Assembly (NCBI RefSeq): GCF_003797145.1
Contig: NZ_RKMG01000015.1
Location: 1 to 48,921, forward strand
Length of the DNA: 48,921 bases
Reading direction: 5' to 3'
DNA from: Aerococcus agrisoli
GTDB lineage: Bacteria; Bacillota; Bacilli; Lactobacillales; Aerococcaceae
The stretch's first letter is position 1. Each line of letters opens with the position of its first letter. A program made the position numbers and the translations under genes. Below the pieces are notes generated by a model that did no database searches, had not been told where the DNA came from, and saw only the letters and a list, made by a program, of their open reading frames with translations. Shown piece after piece: positions 26,436 through 34,199 of this stretch.

Positions 26436-26660
26436 TTATCTGGTAAAAAAGCGAAGCCACTCGCGAACATCCAATTTACCATCGAAATATGCCCCTACAA
26501 GGTAGCCAATACCTGCAATGATAAATACCAGGGCGGCTGTCGCAAAGTTGAAAATGACCCATAATAAGGCGAATAAGAAGGCCGATAATAAGCCGACAAT
26601 CCGTCCTTTATATTGGCGCCATACTGCCTTTAATTGTGTATGATCATTTCTTTCTGACAT
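26436..26660 (-). CDS. DUF2273-family small membrane protein
   Basis: A 74-residue integral membrane protein with two adjacent hydrophobic segments (IVGLLSAFLFALLWVIF and FATAALVFIIAGIGYLVGAY). It starts with a polar MSERNDHTQLKAVWRQYKG and ends in a charged DVREWLRFFTR tail. It matches the small DUF2273 proteins found next to amaP and asp23. Function is not established; co-transcription points to the envelope-stress complex. Gaps are 12 bases to amaP and about 100 bases to asp23. Confidence 0.88.
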   Translation of the reverse strand: MSERNDHTQLKAVWRQYKGRIVGLLSAFLFALLWVIFNFATAALVFIIAGIGYLVGAYFDGKLDVREWLRFFTR

Positions 26661-26672
26661 ATTATCCCCTCC

Positions 26673-27251
26673 TTACTGTACGCGTGGTGCAGCGGCTTTT
26701 TTCGCTTGATTTGCCGCTTCAATACTTGCTTGACTCAATTGTGTTACCTTAACGTCCACGTCTTTGACAGGCACACCCATTGTTGTTTCAATGGCGTGTT
26801 CTACATGACTTTGCACTTGGTTTGCCAAGTTAATCACGTCTGCCACTTCATCCACTTGGAAGTTCACTTTTACTGTTGTATCTTCCGGTGATTTACCAAA
26901 TTTGGCTTTGGCAGTTGGGAACTTCACGCTAGGTAGATGTTGAATAGACCGAATAGCCGTATCTTCAACTGAACGTTTCGTAAATGTTAATTCCCCTGTT
27001 TCCGTCTTCACCAATAGATTGTCTCTTTTTCCCGGTGCGAAAACTGCTTGTAATAAAACAAATAGGATGACCAAAGCTACAAAAGCTAAGGCGCCCAGCA
27101 TCGCCCAGCGACCGTATTCATTAGCTAGGACGACGTCTTGTACAAATGGGGTCAAATATTGAATTGGATAGAAGATTGCGATGGCAAATAACAATGCCAA
27201 GAATCCTACCAAGGTTAATAAAATTTGTAAGTACCTTCTAAATGTACCCAT
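26673..27251 (-). CDS. amaP: AmaP, alkaline-shock response membrane anchor
   Basis: A 192-residue protein with two N-terminal membrane helices (about residues 8-27 and 48-70) and a cytosolic domain related to Asp23. That domain has ETGELTFTKRSVEDTAIRSI, then VKVNFQVDEVADVINLANQVQ and IETTMGVPVKDVDVKV. AmaP recruits Asp23 to the membrane in staphylococci (family knowledge). It heads the amaP-DUF2273-asp23 unit. AGGAGG lies about 5 bases before the ATG. The C-terminal KKAAAPRVQ tail is short and basic. Confidence 0.9.
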   Translation of the reverse strand: MGTFRRYLQILLTLVGFLALLFAIAIFYPIQYLTPFVQDVVLANEYGRWAMLGALAFVALVILFVLLQAVFAPGKRDNLLVKTETGELTFTKRSVEDTAIRSIQHLPSVKFPTAKAKFGKSPEDTTVKVNFQVDEVADVINLANQVQSHVEHAIETTMGVPVKDVDVKVTQLSQASIEAANQAKKAAAPRVQ

Positions 27252-27423
27252 TGGATCTCCTCCTACGCTATATAATATAAATTATCATAATTAAATCTTA
27301 CAATAAAAGTTATCAACATTGCAAACAATCTGCATAATAATTCGAATTAAAAACAAATTATTTCAATTAATCATCAAACCGTGCTAAACTAGGGGAAATC
27401 AAGCACATAGAAGGAGAAAAAAG

Positions 27424-27990
27424 ATGAAAACTGTTGTAATTAGTGGATCGAACGTTGGTACAAAATCTCGCGTAGCCGCAGATGCCTATATTGAACAAGC
27501 GAAAAACTACCGCCCTGATGCGGATATTGAATTAATTGACCTTGCCGAAAAAGATATGATGTTTTCTGATGGTCGTAACTATTTTGAATATCCTGGTGAT
27601 ACTGGTGAGGTATTAACTACCATCATGGCTGCGGACGTTTTGGTCTTATCAATGCCAACCTTCCAAGCCTCTTACCCAGCAACAGTGAAAAATCTTTTTG
27701 ATTTATTACCTGTTAACGCCTTCCGTGACAAAGTAGTCGGCGTCATCAACACCGCTGGTTCACCACGTCACTACTTAATGGTAGAAACACAATTGATGCC
27801 AATTCTTCATTATATGAAAGCAACAGTTGTCACAAAATACGTCTTTATCGAAGACCGCGACTTCAGCCGTAACGAAATCGTCAACGACGACATCATCTTC
27901 CGAATGGAACGCTTAGTCGACGACGTCTTCACCATGGCAGACGTTCAAGCCGAAATCATGGCCAAAAAAGACGCAGAATACGGATTTTAA
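27424..27990 (+). CDS. NADPH-dependent FMN reductase-like flavoprotein
   Basis: A 188-residue flavodoxin-fold protein of the NADPH-dependent FMN reductase family. It has the phosphate-binding loop VVISGSNVGTKSR near the N-terminus, VLVLSMPTFQASYPATVKNLFDLL in the middle, and VVGVINTAGSPRHYLMVETQL. Such proteins reduce FMN, quinones or azo compounds using NAD(P)H, and the true substrate is unknown. GGAGAAAAAAG lies before the ATG. It is monocistronic and is followed after four bases by a pair of family A structured repeats and a terminator. The nearby aromatic catabolism operon makes quinone reduction an attractive guess only. Confidence 0.88.
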   Translation: MKTVVISGSNVGTKSRVAADAYIEQAKNYRPDADIELIDLAEKDMMFSDGRNYFEYPGDTGEVLTTIMAADVLVLSMPTFQASYPATVKNLFDLLPVNAFRDKVVGVINTAGSPRHYLMVETQLMPILHYMKATVVTKYVFIEDRDFSRNEIVNDDIIFRMERLVDDVFTMADVQAEIMAKKDAEYGF

Positions 27991-27994
27991 GAAC

Positions 27995-28232
27995 AGGATG
28001 CGACAATTAGCGCTAAGACCCAAACACTGGAAGACTATTGCAGTGACACACGCAGTGTAGCGCAATATAGTCTGAAGTGGAGTTGGGTCTGCTAATTGGA
28101 GCTCAACTCCAGGATGCGAGCGCGGGCGTTTAGACAGGTACACTGGAGGGAATATGCAGTAGCAAGCGCAGCTTGCTGCAAATATTTCCGAAGTGGAGAC
28201 CTGTCTGCCCAAGCGAACTCAACTATAGGATG
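27995..28232 (+). repeat. Structured repeat family A, two tandem units
   Basis: Unit 1 (27995-28116) and unit 2 (28111-28232) share the AGGATG border. Unit 1 nests CAATTAGC/GCTAATTG, AGACCCAAAC/GTTGGGTCT and GACTATTG/CAATATAGTC. Unit 2 nests GGGC/GCCC, AGACAGGT/ACCTGTCT and GCAGTAGCAAGC/GCTTGCTGC with different stem sequences. Both have CTGGA(A/G)G on the 5' side, GAAGTGGAG on the 3' side, and an end close to CTCAACT(CC/AT)AGGATG. Located after the flavin reductase gene. Confidence 0.75.
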
Positions 28233-28254
28233 AGAGAAAAAGCATCCACCCAAA

Positions 28255-28294
28255 CAAAAAACGACCGCCAGCGCGAAGCTAGCGGTCGTTTTTC
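28255..28294. terminator. Terminator of the meta-cleavage operon, bidirectional
   Basis: AAAAACGACCGC pairs with the later GCGGTCGTTTTT, with inner AGC/GCT pairing, flanked by A- and T-runs on both strands. It lies 17 bases beyond the hydrolase stop on the minus strand. Confidence 0.9.
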
Positions 28295-28310
28295 TGTAGG
28301 TATAATAAAA

Positions 28311-29150
28311 TTAGCTGTTTTGTGCGATAAAGTCATTCACTAATTCAGCGAATGGACCTGATTTTTCGATTTGTACCCAGTGGCCACATTGACCAAATAG
28401 GTGCAAGTCAGATTTTTCAATCAAGTTGCTTAGACGTAATGATGTTTCTTTTGGCACAATCTTATCATCGCGACCATGTACTAATAATGTACGGTTGGTA
28501 ATGGTTTTGAATTTTTCATCCGGGAATGATAAGTTGTTTACTGATTTTTGACGTGGATATGGGAACATGCTTGAGAATGCTTCGTGGAAACCTTCTTCGC
28601 GGCTTGCTTCATAACGTGTTGTGATCAACTCTTCAGAAGCAAATTTTTTGTTGTAAGTAAATAAATCAACTAGTTCAGCCATATGGTCACGTGTACCTTG
28701 GTAACCCCATACTTCATTCAAGCCGTAAGGGATATCCATTTCAACACCCATGGCACCCATGGTAATCAATAAGTTCGTACGTTCTGGATGATTTAAAGCC
28801 ATAGAGAAAGCTAATGAACCACCAAATGAGTTCCCTACAAAGTTCGCTTTTTCAATGTCTAAAGCGTCCATGAAGTCCACAATTTGTTGTGTCCATAATT
28901 CGATACCATAGTTTACTTGGTCCCCTGTTGGTTTATCAGAATAACCGAAACCAATCATATCTAAAGCATACACATGGTTTTGTTTACCAACTTCTGGTAA
29001 TACTAAACGCCAGTTAGCGTATGCTGAAACCCCAGGGCCTGAACCGTGGATAAAGATTACTGGTACGCCACCATTTTCTTGGCCAACCTCTAAGTAGTTT
29101 GTATTAAAGTTACCTGTTTTTACACTATTTTGAATTTCTGGTCTTGTCAT
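28311..29150 (-). CDS. Alpha/beta hydrolase, 2-hydroxymuconate semialdehyde hydrolase-like
   Basis: A 279-residue alpha/beta hydrolase of the carbon-carbon bond hydrolase group (DmpD/XylF/TodF type). These cleave the ring-fission product of catechol or methylcatechol to 2-hydroxypenta-2,4-dienoate plus a short acid. The oxyanion loop HGSGPG (35-40), nucleophile GNSFGGS (Ser108), acid RDDKIVP (Asp228/229) and base CGHWVQIE (His257) are all present. The start is the ATG at 29150 behind AAGGAGGA. An upstream in-frame ATG lacks a ribosome-binding site. It is the last gene of the operon, directly after catechol 2,3-dioxygenase, which supports the assignment. Confidence 0.88.
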   Translation of the reverse strand: MTRPEIQNSVKTGNFNTNYLEVGQENGGVPVIFIHGSGPGVSAYANWRLVLPEVGKQNHVYALDMIGFGYSDKPTGDQVNYGIELWTQQIVDFMDALDIEKANFVGNSFGGSLAFSMALNHPERTNLLITMGAMGVEMDIPYGLNEVWGYQGTRDHMAELVDLFTYNKKFASEELITTRYEASREEGFHEAFSSMFPYPRQKSVNNLSFPDEKFKTITNRTLLVHGRDDKIVPKETSLRLSNLIEKSDLHLFGQCGHWVQIEKSGPFAELVNDFIAQNS

Positions 29151-29267
29151 ATTTCTTCCTCCTTCGCTAAATCGCTGCCTATCAGTCGCATAAATTGAAT
29201 GAACACCTATATTATAGGTGTCCATCCTTTTCTATGCGTCTAGTTGTTCCACATAGCAGAACGATTA

Positions 29268-30422
29268 TTAAACTTCACGTGGTTCAACAGTGTCAGTATC
29301 GAATGTTAAATCTGTTAAGTCGTTACGCCCAATTGGATTTTCACCACGGTATAACTCATCAACTTTGGCATCACTTACATCGTAGATGAAGTTTGCTTGT
29401 TCCAATTTGTTTTTAATTGGCTTGTTGTATACGTTCAATGCTTCCTTAGGATCTGTTACTTGAGGTGTACCGTAACGGAAGTAAGTTTCTGGAAGTTCGC
29501 CACCAAACCAAATGATTGCGCGTTCTTTGTCTTTTTCTGTCCAGATAACCGGTTCCCAGTCTGGTTCGAAGATTAAGTATCCAGAGTCACCGAATAATTC
29601 AATACGGTTTCCACCTGGTTCAATGATGTACATACATAATGCTTGAGAAACCCCATGTTTTAATGGACCAGCTTCAATTGGAATACCCCATTCCACACAA
29701 GCTTCAGCTAAGTCATTTAAATGTTGCGGTAAACCATACCAGTAAGCTAAATGGTGTAAACGACCGTGTTGTCCTAATTCATCACCCATCAAAGCAACTT
29801 CATGCACTAATGGTGATACAGATAACCAAGTTGCAAAGTATTCTCCATCTGGTTTTTGCACTGCTTCACGTAAGTTGAAACCTAATGCATCTAAGAAGAA
29901 TTCATGGTTTTTATGAACGTTATCTGGATGTGTTAATAAGTTAATGTGGTCGATACGACGAACTGGCACACCACGTAATGGTTTTCTTTGAGAACGGTTG
30001 ATTAAGCCTGATTGTAAATGTTCTGGTGCTTTGTAACGTTCAACTTCCCAGAATAATTCTAATGTATGGCCATCTAAGTCTTTGAAGCGGTAAGAAGGAC
30101 CAAAACCATAGTGATCAGTGATCCATTCACCTTCAATACCTAACTCATCTAAAGCAGCAACACGACGGTCTAAAGCAGCTTGTGAGCTTGTACGGAAACC
30201 AGTGTAAGCTAAACCAGCTTCATCAGCAGCCGTTAATTTTAACGAGTATAAGTAAGTATCTTCGTATGCACGTAAGTAAACTGATTTTTCATCACGATGC
30301 ACTACAGTCATACCCATTAATTTTGTAAAGAAAGCTAATGATTCTTCAGGTTTTGGTGTGTAAAGTTCTGCAACTGCTAATTGGTGTACGTCAAAGTTTA
30401 ATTCTCTCGCTGTGTTTGTCAT
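29268..30422 (-). CDS. Catechol 2,3-dioxygenase (extradiol, VOC family)
   Basis: A 384-residue type I extradiol dioxygenase that opens catechol next to the hydroxyls using Fe(II) and O2. The metal ligands fit His159 (RIDHINLL), His223 or 224 (GRLHHLAYW) and Glu275 (GNRIELFGDSGY). The acid/base His207 (VHEVAL) and Tyr265 (MYIIEPGG) are also in place. XylE-type enzymes end soon after WTEKDKERAI-like sequence. This one continues about 55-70 residues further with an acidic tail (to TVEPREV). AAAGGAG lies before the ATG. The gene sits between the decarboxylase-like gene and the ring-fission hydrolase. Confidence 0.95.
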   Translation of the reverse strand: MTNTARELNFDVHQLAVAELYTPKPEESLAFFTKLMGMTVVHRDEKSVYLRAYEDTYLYSLKLTAADEAGLAYTGFRTSSQAALDRRVAALDELGIEGEWITDHYGFGPSYRFKDLDGHTLELFWEVERYKAPEHLQSGLINRSQRKPLRGVPVRRIDHINLLTHPDNVHKNHEFFLDALGFNLREAVQKPDGEYFATWLSVSPLVHEVALMGDELGQHGRLHHLAYWYGLPQHLNDLAEACVEWGIPIEAGPLKHGVSQALCMYIIEPGGNRIELFGDSGYLIFEPDWEPVIWTEKDKERAIIWFGGELPETYFRYGTPQVTDPKEALNVYNKPIKNKLEQANFIYDVSDAKVDELYRGENPIGRNDLTDLTFDTDTVEPREV

Positions 30423-30448
30423 AATAAATTCTCCTTTATCTTATATGA

Positions 30449-31228
30449 TTATTTGACAGTAAAATGTAACGATTCTAAGTTTTGAAATTTCACTTGAATC
30501 GAATCGCCGCTATTCAATGTAACGGCTTGACCTAGAGCGCCAGTTAAAATAGGTTGTCCCGCTTTGACACTTTCGCCACGCTTGGCTAGCTGATTAATCA
30601 GCGATACCAATGCGTTAATGGGACTGCCTAGAACATTACTTCCTTGACCATTACTAATCACTTCACCATTTACCAAAATCTGTGCTGTTTCGCTTTCAAT
30701 GTCTATATCCTCGAGTGCAAAAGCTTGCTCCGATAGATAGTAGCCACTGGCTGACGTATTGTCGGCGACGACATCCTGCAATTGAAATTTGAAGTCTTCA
30801 TATCGACTATCAATAATTTCCACCCCACTGAAGACAGCGCTTACATTTTTAGCGACGTCTTCAGCAGTGACAGGACCCATCATGTCTTTTGCTAAAGTAA
30901 CGACAATTTCTGCTTCAATTTTAGGATGGATATAGTTATCGACCAGTATGGTATCGCCAACAGATCCATCCGCAAAGATGTAGCCATATATTGGTTGATT
31001 TACCCCCATTTGGGTCATCTTGGCTTCAGAGGTTAAGCCCAATTTTGGTGCCAACACCCTGCTACCGTGCATGCGTTTCAACTGAATGAGCGCTTCTTGC
31101 ACATGGTAGGCCTGATCCAGAGATAAATCAATTGCTTGTGTATCGACAATGGATGAGATGGCCCTTTTTTCTTTCTGGGCATCATACAATTCCATCGCGA
31201 TCTCGTGTATCAGTGAGTCTTCATTCAT
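30449..31228 (-). CDS. 4-Oxalocrotonate decarboxylase (DmpH-like)
   Basis: A 259-residue enzyme of the hydratase/decarboxylase family. I prefer decarboxylase over hydratase because LGLTSEAKMTQMGVNQPIYGYI, IHPKIEAEIVVTL and EIIDSRYEDFKFQLQDVVADNTSASG match DmpH/XylI-type sequences better than the paralogue at 33171-33962. It would convert 2-oxo-3-hexenedioate to 2-oxopent-4-enoate and CO2, with a divalent metal. In pseudomonads this enzyme works in complex with the hydratase (known), and both are in this operon. It lies 12 bases after the aldolase gene. The dehydrogenase and tautomerase that supply its substrate are not in the window. Confidence 0.85.
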   Translation of the reverse strand: MNEDSLIHEIAMELYDAQKEKRAISSIVDTQAIDLSLDQAYHVQEALIQLKRMHGSRVLAPKLGLTSEAKMTQMGVNQPIYGYIFADGSVGDTILVDNYIHPKIEAEIVVTLAKDMMGPVTAEDVAKNVSAVFSGVEIIDSRYEDFKFQLQDVVADNTSASGYYLSEQAFALEDIDIESETAQILVNGEVISNGQGSNVLGSPINALVSLINQLAKRGESVKAGQPILTGALGQAVTLNSGDSIQVKFQNLESLHFTVK

Positions 31229-31240
31229 AATCCTCCCCCT

Positions 31241-32251
31241 CTATTCTTGCCTTTTGGATAATTGTGCTGCGATATCCATCACCATATCCTCTTGCCCCCC
31301 TACTACACCAATTTTTCCTAATTCCATTAGAATACTTCTTGAGTCGACATTGTATTTCTTACCAGCTCTTTGCGCGAACAAGCGGAAGCTTGAGTACACA
31401 CCAGCATAGCCTAAAATTAACGAGTCATTGTCGATGATGACTGGTTCTGGTAATAATGGTGCAATAATATCTTGCGCCACGTCCATTATCTTGAATAAAT
31501 CAACGCCAGTTTGGTAGTTCATCTTATCTAAAACTGCTACCAATACCTCCGTTTGCGCATTTCCGGCACCAGCACCCATACTACGGGCTGAACCATCTAC
31601 AAAACTTGCGCCAGCTTCAACAGCTGCAATCGTATTACCAATCGCTAAGCCCAAGTTATTGTGGGCATGGAAACCAACTTTACAGTTTAAGTTTGCCACT
31701 AGCAATTCAATACGTTCTTTCACTTCACTTGGTAGTAAAGCCCCTGCAGAGTCTGTACAATACACCACATCTGCACCATAGCTTTCCATCAATTTCGCTT
31801 GTTCTAGTAATACTTCTGGTGAAGCCATATGGGCCATCATTAAGAAGCCAACTACTTCCATACCTAATTCATTTTTGGCAAATTTGATATGTTCAGCCGA
31901 AATATCTGCTTCAGTAACATGTGTCGCAATACGCACCATGTCTGCACCAGCTTCTCGTGCTTCTTTTAAATCATCCAAAGTCCCTACACCAGGTAAAAGC
32001 AAACAAGCAATTTTTGAAAATGGTGAATTTTCTTTGGCTGCACGAATCAATTCAATATCAGAATCTTTTGAAAAACCATACTGGATAGATGAACCACCAA
32101 TACCATCCCCGTGTGAAACTTCGATGTATGGTACTTTGGCCTCATTCAATCCCTTGGTTACTTCAATTACTTTTTCTTTGGTGTATTGGTGGCGGATGAC
32201 ATGGGAACCATCTCTAAGCGCTACTTCAACTAAGGTAATCTCTTGACTCAC
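31241..32251 (-). CDS. 4-Hydroxy-2-oxovalerate aldolase (DmpG/MhpE-like)
   Basis: A 336-residue TIM-barrel aldolase splitting 4-hydroxy-2-oxovalerate to pyruvate and acetaldehyde. It has VALRDGSHVIRHQYT near the start, the divalent-metal site HAHNNLGLA and the C-terminal communication domain typical of DmpG. In the family it forms a channelling complex with the acetaldehyde dehydrogenase encoded just upstream. I chose the GTG at 32251 because GAAGGGGGA lies 6 bases before it. An ATG at 32272 overlaps the upstream stop (ATGA) but lacks a ribosome-binding site, so a coupled, 7-residue-longer form is possible. Confidence 0.95.
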   Translation of the reverse strand: MSQEITLVEVALRDGSHVIRHQYTKEKVIEVTKGLNEAKVPYIEVSHGDGIGGSSIQYGFSKDSDIELIRAAKENSPFSKIACLLLPGVGTLDDLKEAREAGADMVRIATHVTEADISAEHIKFAKNELGMEVVGFLMMAHMASPEVLLEQAKLMESYGADVVYCTDSAGALLPSEVKERIELLVANLNCKVGFHAHNNLGLAIGNTIAAVEAGASFVDGSARSMGAGAGNAQTEVLVAVLDKMNYQTGVDLFKIMDVAQDIIAPLLPEPVIIDNDSLILGYAGVYSSFRLFAQRAGKKYNVDSRSILMELGKIGVVGGQEDMVMDIAAQLSKRQE

Positions 32252-32268
32252 TGTAATTCCCCCTTCAC

Positions 32269-33150
32269 TCATGCTTGATGAAATACTTTATCCGCAAGCT
32301 CTTCAGCAACACCAACAGCTGAAGCTGTCATGATGTCTAAATTGCCTGAATACACTGGCAAGAAGTCACCAGCACCTTCAACTTCAATAAATAAGGTGAT
32401 TAAATTGCCTTCAATAATTGGATCTTGACGTAAATGGTAACCAGGTACGTAAGATTGAATTTCTTTCTCACGTTTTTTAATCGAAGCAACAATCTTTTCT
32501 TCATCCATATCTTCTGGATCAACCAAGGCATATACCGTATCACGCATCAAGATTGGCGGTTCCGCTGGGTTTAAAATGATAATGGCTTTCCCTTTATCAG
32601 CCCCACCCACGATTTCCAAGGCTTTTGATGTTGTTTCGGTAAATTCATCGATATTTGCACGTGTACCCGGACCAGCTGATTTACTAGAAATCGTCGCCAC
32701 AATCTCAGCATATTGCACATGGGCAACATCCGAAATCGCTGCTACTAAAGGTGTCGTTGCTTGACCACCACACGTAATCAAGTTCACGTTCTTTTCATCA
32801 ATATGTTCATCGATATTCACACTTGGTGATACATACGGTCCAATCGCTGCTGGCGTTAAATCTAACATGATGATCCCTAATTCTTGCGCCACTTCATTAT
32901 TATGATGATGGGCACCCGCTGAAGTAGCATCGAACAAGATTTGCGGTTTATTTTCTGATGCTAGTAAACCATCAATCCCTGTATCAATTACTTCAAGTCC
33001 GTTTTCCGCAGCTAACTTCATACCGCGCGACTGTGCATCTATCCCAATCATATGGGTCACTTGCAACTTATCGCTCTTTAGTAGCTTCATCATCAAATCT
33101 GAACCGATATTCCCAGAACCAATAATGCCGGCCGTTACTTTTTCAGTCAT
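32269..33150 (-). CDS. Acetaldehyde dehydrogenase, acylating (DmpF/MhpF-like)
   Basis: A 293-residue enzyme oxidising acetaldehyde to acetyl-CoA with NAD and CoA. The Rossmann motif [13 protein letters not shown] is at the start, the nucleophilic Cys lies in LITCGGQAT (about residue 129), and [16 protein letters not shown] is conserved in the family. It forms the channelling partner of the downstream aldolase, protecting the cell from free acetaldehyde (known for DmpFG). A ribosome-binding site AGGAGG(A) precedes the ATG. The gap to the hydratase gene is 20 bases. Confidence 0.95.
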   Translation of the reverse strand: MTEKVTAGIIGSGNIGSDLMMKLLKSDKLQVTHMIGIDAQSRGMKLAAENGLEVIDTGIDGLLASENKPQILFDATSAGAHHHNNEVAQELGIIMLDLTPAAIGPYVSPSVNIDEHIDEKNVNLITCGGQATTPLVAAISDVAHVQYAEIVATISSKSAGPGTRANIDEFTETTSKALEIVGGADKGKAIIILNPAEPPILMRDTVYALVDPEDMDEEKIVASIKKREKEIQSYVPGYHLRQDPIIEGNLITLFIEVEGAGDFLPVYSGNLDIMTASAVGVAEELADKVFHQA

Positions 33151-33170
33151 CTTATCTCCTCCTGCCTCGT

Positions 33171-33962
33171 TTACGCTTCAAAACGAATGGCTACCTCGCC
33201 TAAACCTTCAGAAAACTCACATGTAAATGCATCACCAGGATTTGCTGCAATCGCTGCAGATAAGGCTCCTGATAAAATCACTTCACCACCCTTCAATTGA
33301 ATATCAAATTGCGCTAACTTATTGGCTAACCAAGCCACACAATAGGCTGGATCTCCTAGCACCGCTGCCCCGTTTCCTTCATTCACAAATTCACCGTTCT
33401 TGTATAACTTCATCGTCACACCGATACGGTCAATCTCCTCAGGCTTGAAACGTTTATCTGACAAAATGTAGAAAGCAGAAGAACCGTTATCCGCCACCGT
33501 ATCCGCTAGCGAAATCTTCCAATCCTTAATTCGACTATCCACAATCTCAATTGCCGGTACAATAAATTCGGTTGCCTTCAGCACATCCGCTGTCGTCACA
33601 TCCGGTCCAGCTAAATCTTCCTTTAAGATGAAGGCTAATTCTCCCTCCACACGAGGTTGGAGTACTTTGTCAAAAGGAATTACAGGATTTGCTGACGTAA
33701 CCTCCATATTGTCAAACAAATGACCATAATCGGGTTCATCCACCCCCAAAGACTCCTGCATAGCCTTAGACGTTAAACCAATCTTTTTGCCGACAATCAC
33801 TTGTCCTTGATCTAATTGTGCCTGGACATTTGCCAATTGCACGTGGTATGCTTCTTCAACCGTTAAATCCGGTTCTACACTAGTAACTGGTTGCGTACTT
33901 TCATGATCTACACTAGCTTTGGCTAATTGCGCTGCTAGTTGGGAAATCTTGGCGTTCGTCAT
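33171..33962 (-). CDS. 2-Oxopent-4-enoate hydratase (DmpE/MhpD-like)
   Basis: A 263-residue metal-dependent hydratase adding water to 2-hydroxypenta-2,4-dienoate to give 4-hydroxy-2-oxovalerate. Family segments [53 protein letters not shown] and the C-terminal [13 protein letters not shown] fit hydratase rather than decarboxylase. The ATG at 33962 has AAGGA about 8 bases upstream. In-frame codons up to 34061 run through the promoter and operator region and are rejected. It is the first gene of the operon, behind a promoter with an IclR-like operator and a cre box. Confidence 0.92.
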   Translation of the reverse strand: MTNAKISQLAAQLAKASVDHESTQPVTSVEPDLTVEEAYHVQLANVQAQLDQGQVIVGKKIGLTSKAMQESLGVDEPDYGHLFDNMEVTSANPVIPFDKVLQPRVEGELAFILKEDLAGPDVTTADVLKATEFIVPAIEIVDSRIKDWKISLADTVADNGSSAFYILSDKRFKPEEIDRIGVTMKLYKNGEFVNEGNGAAVLGDPAYCVAWLANKLAQFDIQLKGGEVILSGALSAAIAANPGDAFTCEFSEGLGEVAIRFEA

Positions 33963-34013
33963 CTTAGATTCCTTCTTTCTAATTACTTGTATCGCTTTGT
34001 TAGTGTTATTATA

Positions 34014-34027
34014 TGTAAGCGCTTTTA
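34014..34027. promoter_or_regulatory. cre site of the meta-cleavage operon
   Basis: TGTAAGCGCTTTTA matches the CcpA consensus TGWNANCGNTNWCA except at position 13. It lies between the predicted -10 of the minus operon and its first gene, a location suited to glucose repression. Confidence 0.6.
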
Positions 34028-34043
34028 TAAAATAATAGAATAA

Positions 34044-34058
34044 TTCCGCTATACGGTA
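34044..34058. promoter_or_regulatory. IclR-like operator, operon side
   Basis: TTCCG-CTATA-CGGTA is the same TTCCG-N5-CGGAA pattern as the perfect site at 34148-34164, with one mismatch. On the minus strand it falls in the spacer after a possible -35 TTGTAC and before a TATTAT-like -10, so a regulator bound here would control the catabolic operon. Confidence 0.6.
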
Positions 34059-34079
34059 CAAAACGAATTCTAATTAAGT

Positions 34080-34085
34080 TATAAT
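34080..34085 (+). promoter_or_regulatory. Possible -10 of the IclR gene
   Basis: TATAAT lies 115 bases before the IclR start codon. No convincing -35 is seen, so activation or a weak promoter is possible. The cre box and the perfect operator both lie downstream of it. Confidence 0.4.
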
Positions 34086-34125
34086 GTAGAAAAGGCATTT
34101 AATTGGGGAAATTATACGTAAGTTA

Positions 34126-34139
34126 TGTAAGCGCTGCTA
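34126..34139. promoter_or_regulatory. cre-like site before the IclR gene
   Basis: TGTAAGCGCTGCTA shares its first ten bases with the cre at 34014-34027 and differs from the consensus at positions 12 and 13. It lies downstream of the TATAAT, where CcpA could act as a roadblock. Confidence 0.5.
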
Positions 34140-34147
34140 TTTTTGCC

Positions 34148-34164
34148 GTTCCGATATGCGGAAC
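34148..34164. promoter_or_regulatory. IclR-like operator, regulator side (perfect palindrome)
   Basis: GTTCCG-ATATG-CGGAAC is a perfect inverted repeat with a 5-base spacer, 36 bases before the IclR start codon. Its position in the leader suggests autoregulation. Confidence 0.65.
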
Positions 34165-34199
34165 ACCTTTTCAGTAAGATTCAGAAAGGAATGTATCTG

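Noticed and set aside
27995..28232. Insertion sequence remnant
   Set aside because: No transposase reading frame and no terminal target duplication could be seen; nested paired stems explain the structure.
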